The position numbers were made by a program, and so were the translations under genes. The notes under the pieces are model-generated. The model had not been told where the DNA came from. It worked only from the letters and a program-made list of their open reading frames with translations, and did not search any database. From assembly GCA_963707965.1 (NCBI GenBank), contig CAVPRR010000006.1, positions 248,001 through 312,000 on the forward strand: 64,000 nucleotides of DNA, in the 5' to 3' direction. Below are positions 57,767-64,000 of this stretch, piece after piece (position 1 is the first letter of the stretch; each line of letters starts with the position of its first letter). The stretch is from VRUE01 sp963707965. GTDB taxonomy: Bacteria > Actinomycetota > Thermoleophilia > Solirubrobacterales > 70-9.

Positions 57767-58205
57767 GATCCCGACGCATGACACGAGCGGGAACCTGCCA
57801 CCTGGCATCCACGAGGCGGACTGGAGGGAGTTGGAGATCGCGTTTGGCGGCTCGGCCCGGCGGGTTGCGCTGCTGGCCGGCTTGCGGGAAGCGCTCACCT
57901 CGCTTCGTAGGGCTGGCTGTTCAACCGCGTACATCGACGGCAGCTTCGTGGCCGCCAAGCAGGCGCCGGCTGACTTCGACGCTTGCTGGGATCCCAAGGG
58001 GGTCGACCTCGACGCGCTGGACCCGGTCCTGCTGGACTTCTCTGCAGACCGCCTGGCACAGAAGCAACGCTACGGTGGCGAGCTCTTTCCGGCTGACGCC
58101 GCGGCCGAGCCAAAGGGCACGTTGTTCATCGATTTCTTCCAACTCGACCGCCACACGGGCGCGCCGAAGGGCATCGTCAAGATCGACCTGGAGGATTTAG
58201 CGTGA
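57765..58205 (+). CDS. Nucleotidyltransferase-like protein (DUF6932-like)
   Basis: The 146-residue product has a minimal nucleotidyltransferase motif, AYIDGSFVAAKQAPADFDAC (GSF...DxD), and ends GTLFIDFFQLDRHTGAPKGI. From memory this resembles DUF6932. The palindrome overlaps its start, suggesting a leaderless message. It overlaps the XRE gene by four bases, giving a toxin-antitoxin-like layout. Confidence 0.7.
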   Translation: MIPTHDTSGNLPPGIHEADWRELEIAFGGSARRVALLAGLREALTSLRRAGCSTAYIDGSFVAAKQAPADFDACWDPKGVDLDALDPVLLDFSADRLAQKQRYGGELFPADAAAEPKGTLFIDFFQLDRHTGAPKGIVKIDLEDLA

Positions 58206-58639
58206 TCGCCAACGAGCGCCAGTACCGGATCAGCAAGGCACAGCTTCGCCGCTTCGAAGAGGCTGCTCGGTCCGGGGAGGCCTACGCGCCGGGCAGCGGG
58301 GTCGATCCGCGCATGAGAGGCGTGATGACTGACGCGCTGGAAGGTCAGGCGGAGACGCTGCGCAGCGAAGTGCGCCGCTACGAGGACTTGCGCGAGGGGC
58401 GGGTGGAGCATCGCGAGATCGACGGCCTGCGCGATCTTCCCATCGCCCTAATCGAGGCGCGGATCGCCGCCGGCCTGACACAGAGAGGACTGGCGCAGCG
58501 CCTCGGGCTTTCCGAGCAGCAGATCCAGCGTTGGGAGGCAACTCTGTATTCCGGGGTGGGGGTCGAGCGCCTGCAGGAGATCGCCGACGCACTCGGCATG
58601 GGAGTGCGCGAGATCGTCAGCTACGCGGTGCCGGCCTGA
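58202..58639 (+). CDS. XRE-family HTH protein, partner of the nucleotidyltransferase-like gene
   Basis: The 145-residue product has an N-terminal helical region (RRFEEAARSGEAYAPGSGVD) and a C-terminal HTH (ALIEARIAAGLTQRGLAQRL, GLSEQQIQRWEATLY). It probably binds the palindrome at 57741 and represses the operon, and may neutralise its partner. Confidence 0.82.
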   Translation: MIANERQYRISKAQLRRFEEAARSGEAYAPGSGVDPRMRGVMTDALEGQAETLRSEVRRYEDLREGRVEHREIDGLRDLPIALIEARIAAGLTQRGLAQRLGLSEQQIQRWEATLYSGVGVERLQEIADALGMGVREIVSYAVPA

Positions 58640-58843
58640 TGCGGGATCGCAGCCGCTGCCAGGGTCGCGTGAGCGGTCTCGCCTGCCAGCGCCGGCAGGC
58701 GATTGGCTCGACTCCGCAGGAACCCCCTGAGATCGCTCCTCGTGGGGAAAGCCACGCACCGAAGTCTATGCCCGACCCACACCTCCCAGATGGGGGATCG
58801 TCGAAGCGCCCCGCGGGCGCCGTGCGGCTGTGAGCGCTCAGGC

Positions 58844-59341
58844 CTACTCGGCCTCGTACTCGCGCAGGAAGCCCTCGAAGGTGCGCAGGTGGTTCTGCTC
58901 GTCGGCGAGGATCGTCGTCACCATGTCCTGGGTCACCGGGTCGACGCCGTCAGTGGCCTCGATGATGCGGTTGTAGTGCTCGATCGCGCCCCGCTCGGCG
59001 TCGATCACGCCGCGGATCACGTGGGCGATGTCGAGCGGATCGCCGGGCGGCTGCAGGGAGTCCTGCTCGGCGCGGAACCCCTTCGAGCCGGGGACGGCGC
59101 CGTAGAGCTCCTTGATGCGCCGCGCGAACGCCTGCGCGTGGCCCAGCTCCTCCGCGACATCGGCGGCGAGCGAGTCGACCACCTCTCTGGCGCGCACCCC
59201 GTCGGGATTGGTCGAGTTGGCGATGTAGCTCATCACCGTCTCGACCTCCATCCAGTAGGCGGCGATCAGCAGCTCGACGATCTCGGCCCGCTTGGCGGAC
59301 CGGGCGTCGGAGAGGATGTCTGAACTCGGAGACGCTTGCAT
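58844..59341 (-). CDS. Ferritin-like (bacterioferritin/DPS-type) protein
   Basis: From ATG 59341 the 165-residue product is a four-helix diiron protein: ELLIAAYWMEVETVMSYIAN, DVAEELGHAQAFARRIKELY, IDAERGAIEHYNRIIEATDG and DEQNHLRTFEGFLREYEAE supply the E, ExxH, E and ExxH ligands. It would store or detoxify iron. A longer frame to 59452 adds a cysteine-rich extension that I judge doubtful. Confidence 0.8.
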   Translation of the reverse strand: MQASPSSDILSDARSAKRAEIVELLIAAYWMEVETVMSYIANSTNPDGVRAREVVDSLAADVAEELGHAQAFARRIKELYGAVPGSKGFRAEQDSLQPPGDPLDIAHVIRGVIDAERGAIEHYNRIIEATDGVDPVTQDMVTTILADEQNHLRTFEGFLREYEAE

Positions 59342-59494
59342 GGGGCTCCCATCTTCGGGATTGCGGTCTCCGCAATGGTCGCAGCCCGGGTCGCGGGCCG
59401 GCGTTGCGCTCCCCGCCGAGCTCAGCTCGGGATCGTGGCAGCAGCCAGACATTAATGACTTAAAAAATAGATGTTAAGACCTTTAATGACGCGT

Positions 59495-59509
59495 ATATAA
59501 GTTTTATAT
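59495..59509. promoter_or_regulatory. AT-rich dyad upstream of hipBA-like operon
   Basis: ATATAA-GTT-TTATAT forms a perfect dyad 16 bases before ATG 59525, inside the only strongly AT-rich stretch nearby. It probably overlaps the promoter and is a candidate HipB operator. Confidence 0.5.
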
Positions 59510-59524
59510 GCCATACTAAGGCGC

Positions 59525-59896
59525 ATGACCGAAGATCCTGCAAACGAGGCGGCAATCGCAGGCGGGCGGCGGCAGCGACACACTCCTCCCGCAATCAAGC
59601 GAGCTGCGCGCGGCCTAGCCGAGGACATTGCCGCCTGGCGCAAGCTGCGTGGGCTGACGCAGGCGCAGCTGGCCGATCGCTCCGGCATCGCGCGGGCGAC
59701 CCTGGCTCGCTTCGAGCAGGGGCATGGGGGGATCAGCCTGGACAGCCTCCTGCGAGTGCTTCGTGCTCTGGGCATTCTGGAGAACCTGACGAAGGCGCTC
59801 GATCCCTACGAATCGGACATCGGGCGGCTGCGCTCCGGCGAAGAGCTTCCGCGGCGCGTTCGACCGCTGAGCTTGGCCCGCGAGGACGATGCCTGA
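59525..59896 (+). CDS. hipB: HipB-like XRE antitoxin
   Basis: The 123-residue protein carries a Cro/CI-type HTH (DIAAWRKLRGLTQAQLADRS, GIARATLARFEQGHGGISLD). It overlaps the HipA-like kinase gene by eight bases. HipB proteins bind operator dyads and inhibit HipA. Confidence 0.82.
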   Translation: MTEDPANEAAIAGGRRQRHTPPAIKRAARGLAEDIAAWRKLRGLTQAQLADRSGIARATLARFEQGHGGISLDSLLRVLRALGILENLTKALDPYESDIGRLRSGEELPRRVRPLSLAREDDA

Positions 59897-61157
59897 CCGG
59901 GAAGTCGATGTTCTTGTCCAGCTTGCCGGCGAGGACGTGCTTGCCGGCCGGCTCTGGGCGCATCGACGCCAAAACGTCGAGTCGGCCACCTTTGCCTACG
60001 CACCGGGGTACCTCGCGAGGAAGGACAGCTACCCGCTTGACCCAGCGCTGCCGCTTGTCTCGGGCCAGCTTCAAACTCCTGAGAGGCGGAGCATCTTCGG
60101 GGCATTCTCCGACTGCTCGCCTGACCGCTGGGGGAGGATGCTCATCCGTCGCCGCCACGGCCAGAGCGGGGCGGACGACAGCATGGGGGAGCGGACCTTT
60201 GGCGAGGTCGACTACCTCCTCGGCGTCCGCGATGACCTGCGCCAGGGCGCCCTTCGCTTTCGCGATCCCGACACCGATGAGTTCCTGGCGAGCGAGGGAG
60301 AGGGCGTCCCGCATCTCGTCGACCTGCCGCAACTGCTCGACTACGCCGACCGCGCCGAACGCGACGTCGCGAACCAGGAGGAGCTGGACGTGCTGCTCAA
60401 GGGCGGCAGTTCGCTGGGCGGCGCTCGCCCAAAGGCCCACGTGATCGACAGGAGGGGGCGCATAGGGATCGCCAAGTTCCCACGGCCCGAAGGCGATGAG
60501 TGGGACGTGCCCGGCTGGGAGGCGGTCACGCTCAGCCTGGCAAGGGACGCGGGGATCGATGCCGCCCCGTCTGAGCTCGAGGAGATAGCCGGCCGCTCGG
60601 TCCATGTTGTCGATCGGTTTGACCGGCGGGGCGGCTCGCGAGTTGGCTACGCCAGCGCGATGACGCTGCTCGAGGCAGGCGTTGGGGAGCCGCGGAGCTA
60701 TCTCGACCTCGTCGAGGTGATCGAAGAGGAGTCCGACCGGGCGACGGCCGACCTTTGCGAGCTGTGGCGTCGAATCGCCTTCTCGATCCTGGTCAGCAAC
60801 ACAGACGACCACCTTCGAAACCACGGCTTTCTGCGGGCAACCACCGGCGGCTGGTCGCTCTCGCCGGCGTTTGACGTCAACCCGAACCCCGAACCGGGGC
60901 CCAAGTTCCTAAGCACCTCGATCGACGGCCGATCCAACGCCGCGAGCATCGAGCTGCTCCTGGACGTCGCGGAGTTCTTTCGCCTCGATGACGAGCAGAC
61001 CAGGACGATCCTCGTCGAGGTCGGCGAGGCAACCAGCCGCTGGCGGGAGGTGGCGCGCCGCTTCGGCCTCGACCGAGCCTCGATCGACGGGATGCGATAC
61101 GCGTTCGAGCAGGAATCGACGGAGTTCGTTCGCCGCGAGTTTGCCGCTCGAGCCTGA
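59889..61157 (+). CDS. hipA: HipA-family serine/threonine kinase toxin
   Basis: The 422-residue protein has the HipA layout: an N-terminal domain with GRLWAHRR and FGAFSDCSPDRWGRMLIRRR, the glycine-rich GGSSLGGARPKAHV nucleotide loop, a lysine strand GIAKFPRP, and the catalytic ILVSNTDDHLRNHGFL plus SPAFDVNP metal motif. HipA of E. coli phosphorylates glutamyl-tRNA synthetase and induces persistence; the target here is unknown. Confidence 0.88.
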   Translation: MPDREVDVLVQLAGEDVLAGRLWAHRRQNVESATFAYAPGYLARKDSYPLDPALPLVSGQLQTPERRSIFGAFSDCSPDRWGRMLIRRRHGQSGADDSMGERTFGEVDYLLGVRDDLRQGALRFRDPDTDEFLASEGEGVPHLVDLPQLLDYADRAERDVANQEELDVLLKGGSSLGGARPKAHVIDRRGRIGIAKFPRPEGDEWDVPGWEAVTLSLARDAGIDAAPSELEEIAGRSVHVVDRFDRRGGSRVGYASAMTLLEAGVGEPRSYLDLVEVIEEESDRATADLCELWRRIAFSILVSNTDDHLRNHGFLRATTGGWSLSPAFDVNPNPEPGPKFLSTSIDGRSNAASIELLLDVAEFFRLDDEQTRTILVEVGEATSRWREVARRFGLDRASIDGMRYAFEQESTEFVRREFAARA

Positions 61158-61159
61158 GC

Positions 61160-61440
61160 GTGGCGATCGTTCCCTCCGATGCCTCGGTCGCCGCCCCGAG
61201 GTTGTAGGTGCTGTGCCAGACGGCAGCGGCGAGGACACTCTCTCCGGTCCCGTTGTAGATCCAGGTCAGCACCACCGAGCCGGCCGCGATGCCGATCGTG
61301 AAGCCGACCAGCGCGAACGGCCCAAAGCCCCGGTAGCTCTCGAGCAAGAGGAAGAACGGCAGGTGCCAGAGCGCCCACCAGCGCAGCGGGAAGCGCCAGC
61401 GCCCGACGCGCCACGCGTCTCCGGCGTCAGCACCGGCAAG
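61160..61440 (-). pseudogene. CPBP (CAAX/Abi) intramembrane protease, C-terminal fragment
   Basis: Two frames together give WRFPLRWWALWHLPFFLLLE, YRGFGPFALVGFTIGIAAGS, VVLTWIYNGTGESVLAAAVW and HSTYNL, the last three motifs of CPBP-family membrane proteases. The first two helices are missing, and the 3' end abuts the convergent HipA gene. Confidence 0.65.
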
Positions 61441-61523
61441 CCGATGGTTCGCTACGCGCCGCCGGCAAACGCCAAGAGAGCCGAGGAAGGTCGCGATTCG
61501 CAGCGGCGACGGTAGCTCAGCTG

Positions 61524-61700
61524 CTACCCGGTGACTTCGCCATTGGCGTTGACCGGGCAGACGATGCTGGCGTTCGCGTCTGTAAACGACTCAAACTCGT
61601 CCTTGATCTGCTCCGGTTCGCCCGAGCTATAGGCCTGGTTCACCAGCGCGATGATCAGCCTTCGAAGGTTGGATGGCACGAGTCGGATGTAGCCCAGCCT
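61524..61700 (-). CDS. Possible small protein or fragment
   Basis: The frame IRLVPSNLRRLIIALVNQAY, SSGEPEQIKDEFESFTDANA looks protein-like and less biased than its surroundings, but its start is not clear and I recognise no family. Confidence 0.3.
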   Translation of the reverse strand, partial: RLGYIRLVPSNLRRLIIALVNQAYSSGEPEQIKDEFESFTDANASIVCPVNANGEVTG

Positions 61701-61814
61701 GGCCGTGCTGGTGCTCGTAGCTGGCGAAGCGGCACCCTTTTCAAACCGCCCTGGGTCTTGAGGGATATAGCGCCTGCTTGCTTCGGGGCCGATCCATGAC
61801 ACGCGAGAGCGGGG

Positions 61815-62175
61815 GAGGGGAGTGCGGTTCACGACGTCTGCGTGATCGTCGTCTCCGACGGAGACGAGAACCGGCTGGGCTCGGCGCTTGGCCGGGGTGC
61901 TCGGGCGGGCCGGGGGGCTTGAGCTGGATGCGGTGGTCGTCGAGCCCAGGGGCGAGGGCTCTGCCGAGTACGTTGAGCGCAACTTCGTTGGTGTGCGCGC
62001 GATTCGTTGCGCCGACCGCGGCCTGGGCCACGCGTGCAACAGGGCGTTGGAGACCGTCAACGCCCGCTACGTGCTCTTCCTCAATCCTCGGCTCGGGACC
62101 TGCGCGGGCAGCCTCGACACCTTGGTCTCCGCCCTCGACAGCCGCCCCGAGGTGGCGGCGGCCGGGGTGCGCCAA
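61815..62175 (+). pseudogene. GT2 glycosyltransferase, N-terminal fragment
   Basis: It reads VHDVCVIVVSDGDENRLGSA, then after a slip near 61890 LELDAVVVEPRG, IRCADRGLGHACNRALETVN, ARYVLFLNPRLGTCAGSLDT and LVSALDSRPEVAAAGVRQ. GLGxAxNxAL and LFLNPR are hallmarks of the GT2 N-terminal domain. It stops where the fragment at 31066 would continue. The sequence then runs in frame into the coiled-coil paralogue 4. Confidence 0.75.
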
Positions 62176-62241
62176 CATTTTCCAGTCTTGTCACATTCAG
62201 CGCGCCACAGACAACACGTATCGGCCTATCCTGGGATCATC

Positions 62242-62511
62242 ATGGAGGCGATGAGTGACAAATGGTCGAGCGAGCGGCTGGATGACCTCAACCGTCGAGT
62301 CGAGAACGGCTTCAACCGCCTCGACGCCGACCTGAGGGACATCCGAGGCGAGGTGGGCGAACTGCGGGGCGAAATGAACTCCCGCTTCGAGCACGTGGAT
62401 GCACGCTTCGAACACATGGATGCTCGTTTCGATGCCCTTCAGCGCACCATGCTCCAGCTGGGTGGCGGCGCGATTGCCGCCCTCATCGGCCTGATCGCCA
62501 CCCAGCTGTAG
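62242..62511 (+). CDS. Tail-anchored coiled-coil protein, paralogue 4
   Basis: The 89-residue product from ATG 62242 (MEAMSDKWSSERLDDLNRRV) has a coiled coil with heptads FEHVDAR/FEHMDAR and the C-terminal helix LQLGGGAIAALIGLIATQL. The upstream 60 bases (CATTCAGCGCGCCACAGACA onward) match those at 32400 and 49130. No ORF6N gene precedes it here; a GT2 fragment does. Confidence 0.7.
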   Translation: MEAMSDKWSSERLDDLNRRVENGFNRLDADLRDIRGEVGELRGEMNSRFEHVDARFEHMDARFDALQRTMLQLGGGAIAALIGLIATQL

Positions 62512-62689
62512 CGTGACCCAGGGCCAAGGCGCCCGCGGATCGGCCCGGGCCTGCGGCTGCGTCAACCGTCCTCGCGGTGGGTCAAGGTGAGCGGTCGAGG
62601 GCGCCGCGCCGTGACACCCAGGGCACGTCGGGCCGTACGGAGACTCCAGGGGCGACCGCTGTCGAGTCCCAATTTGACTGCGCACTTCG

Positions 62690-62850
62690 CTCTACGCGGA
62701 GCACGACGCGTCTATCGCGATCGAGACGCTCGAGGTCTTGGCTGGCTCGCTACCCAAGCAAAAGCTGAGGCTGGTCTTTCTTGCCTCGGCGATGGCCGTC
62801 TTCGTTGAAAACGCACTGCAGCACGCCAAGGGAAGCCCGGCTGCGCCGTG
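62690..62850 (+). pseudogene. DUF4160 fragment
   Basis: The frame reads LYAEHDASIAIETLEVLAGS, LPKQKLRLVF and ENALQHAKGSP, matching the middle and end of DUF4160 proteins (IAIETLEVLxGxLPxxxLRLV). The N-terminus is missing and part of the last helix is garbled. Confidence 0.6.
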
Positions 62851-62978
62851 GGTCTGTTGCGCGATGCAACCGGGCAGCCGCGACGTGAAGCTGGCGGTCC
62901 TCGATCTCGGGACGAGCGTCTCGCACAGCTCGCATCCGGTTCTTTGCGTGTCGGCTGAACTGCACATTGGGGTAAGTG

Positions 62979-63103
62979 CTGGCCATGCCAACCTCGGTAC
63001 GACCAGCATCTACCTGCAGGGCATCGACACTGAGGAGATCATCGCGGCTGTCCATGCGAGACGAGCGCCGATGATGCCGGCCAGCGCCGGCTTGCAGCTC
63101 TAG
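62979..63103 (+). pseudogene. Tyrosine recombinase, C-terminal fragment
   Basis: The frame GHANLGTTSIYLQGIDTEEI, IAAVHARRAPMMPASAGLQL and stop carries the GHxxxxTTxxY end of phage-type integrases with the catalytic tyrosine. The rest of the gene is absent. On the other strand, a short FSRHAKNRMR stretch nearby may be a DUF4258 trace. Confidence 0.7.
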
Positions 63104-63213
63104 CCACCTGGCGCGGCGAAGCGGGAGCGGCCGGCGGGCAAGGACCCGGTCGAATCGCCTTTCAGCATACGCCCCAGACGTGCCTATGCCGCAGCCATGC
63201 TACGCTGTCGCAC

Positions 63214-63456
63214 ATGGAGATCGGGGTACGCGACCTGCGCAACCGGACCGCCCGCGTGATCGACGCCGTCAAGGCAGGCGAGCGGGTCGTCCTGACCGTC
63301 AACGGCGAGCCGGCCGCCGACATCGTGCCCCACGGCGAGCGGGCTCGCTGGCTCCCCGGCTCCCAGCTGCGTGAGCAGCTGGGAGAGCGGGCCGCCGACC
63401 CCTCGCTGCGGGCCGAGCTCGACGCGCTCGCCGGCCAGACCCTCTCCGAGCTTTGA
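63214..63456 (+). CDS. Phd/YefM-type antitoxin
   Basis: The 80-residue protein has the Phd/YefM N-terminal DNA-binding region (MEIGVRDLRNRTARVIDAVK, GERVVLTVNGEPAADIVP) and a flexible C-terminal toxin-binding tail. It overlaps the VapC gene by four bases. Confidence 0.88.
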   Translation: MEIGVRDLRNRTARVIDAVKAGERVVLTVNGEPAADIVPHGERARWLPGSQLREQLGERAADPSLRAELDALAGQTLSEL

Positions 63457-63860
63457 GCGAGCCGAGCGCCGGGCTGCTCGACACTTCGGTCTTCATCGCC
63501 CGCGAGGACGGGCGGGCGCTCGGCGAGCTGCCCGACCGCGTCGCGGTCTCGGTGGTCACGATCGGCGAGCTCCAGCTCGGCGTGCTGAACGCGGCCGATG
63601 ACGCCACCCGTGCCCGCCGCGCTGACACGCTGGCGCTGGCCAGGGCGGCCGACCCGATCCCGATCTCAGAGGCGGTGATGGTCAGCTGGGCGCGGCTCGT
63701 CGCCGACTGCCGCAGTGCCGGCGTCCACCGCACCGTCAAGCTCACCGACGCCCTGATCGCCGCGACCGCGATCGAGCACGGGCTCCCGGTCGTCACCCAG
63801 GACAGCGATTACGAGAAGATCGCCAGGGCGCACCCGGCCCTGCGGGTCGTGGCCGTTTAG
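63453..63860 (+). CDS. vapC: VapC-type PIN-domain ribonuclease toxin
   Basis: The TTG start at 63453 overlaps the antitoxin stop. The 135-residue PIN domain shows LLDTSVFIARED (first Asp), TIGELQLGV (Glu), KLTDALIAATAI (Asp) and VVTQDSDYEKI (last Asp). VapC toxins cleave tRNA or rRNA in known cases. Confidence 0.92.
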   Translation: MSEPSAGLLDTSVFIAREDGRALGELPDRVAVSVVTIGELQLGVLNAADDATRARRADTLALARAADPIPISEAVMVSWARLVADCRSAGVHRTVKLTDALIAATAIEHGLPVVTQDSDYEKIARAHPALRVVAV

Positions 63861-63936
63861 GGCTCCGGCTGGGAGCTCGCTGCAGCTGTCCCAATATCTC
63901 GATTCGCGTCCGTCGAAGCCCTACTATTGGGAGGCG

Positions 63937-64000
63937 ATGGCAGTCAACGAGGACATCCTTATGGCTTTTCACGAGGCCCTGCATTCCTCAGAGCCCGTGA
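63937..64000 (+). CDS. Start of a protein gene running off the window
   Basis: GGGAGG precedes ATG 63937; the frame MAVNEDILMAFHEALHSSEP stays open to the last base. Too little is visible to name it. Confidence 0.5.
   Translation, partial: MAVNEDILMAFHEALHSSEPV

Noticed and set aside
62690..62920. Histidine-kinase-type ATPase motif (ENALQHA)
   Set aside because: The upstream residues IAIETLEVLAGSLPKQKLRLV fit DUF4160, whose last helix explains ENALQHAKGSP; the match to an N-box is superficial.

Overview
The window is high-GC DNA with GTG and TTG starts, four-base stop/start overlaps, Cheo-type LexA boxes, a DUF2510 protein, sortase and LPXTG-like tails, and a giant secreted protein with WLRCD repeats. 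Together these suggest an actinobacterium, most likely class Thermoleophilia (Solirubrobacterales-like). The taxonomy is inference from gene content, not a search result.

Region 1 (1-22161) is an extracellular polysaccharide locus. It holds a partial sugar transferase, an SDR epimerase, a WecG/TagA-type glycosyltransferase, three GT4-type glycosyltransferases, a beta-helix protein, a sulfotransferase-like protein, a polysaccharide deacetylase, a flippase, two O-antigen-ligase/polymerase-like proteins, a nucleotidyltransferase/kinase/phosphotransferase fusion, a Wzz/BY-kinase and a LuxR regulator. A frameshifted AbiE toxin-antitoxin pair lies inside it. Several of these genes carry frameshifts whose other frames restore family consensus; this is either decay or indel error in the assembly.

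Region 2 (22162-32953 and 46028-50400) is a mosaic of partial gene copies: AbiEii toxin remnants, CAP-domain fragments, pieces of one GT2 glycosyltransferase, DUF4160, DUF2442 and DUF2283 fragments, orphan LPXTG-like tails, paralogues of a His/Cys-rich secreted protein, and ORF6N genes. Many remnants keep both gene ends and have lost the middle. The recurrent unit is a cassette of LexA box, ORF6N DNA-binding gene, a shared spacer, a small tail-anchored coiled-coil gene and a DUF2283 start. The ORF6N genes contain an internal palindrome whose arms co-vary between copies, and two truncated copies end at or next to it.

Region 3 (32954-46027) holds a neprosin-family protease gene diverging from a 3753-residue secreted repeat protein.

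Region 4 (50401-64000) is a defence or addiction island: an intact AbiEi/AbiEii pair coupled to a sortase, an XRE/nucleotidyltransferase pair, another AbiEi with a toxin stub, two divergent DUF4143 ATPases, a second LexA-box promoter region in front of a nucleotidyltransferase-like/XRE pair, a ferritin-like protein, HipBA, an N-terminal piece of the same GT2 gene fused to a coiled-coil paralogue, a tyrosine recombinase tail, and a Phd/VapC pair. The best candidate for something undescribed is the SOS-box/ORF6N/coiled-coil cassette with its covarying intragenic palindrome.
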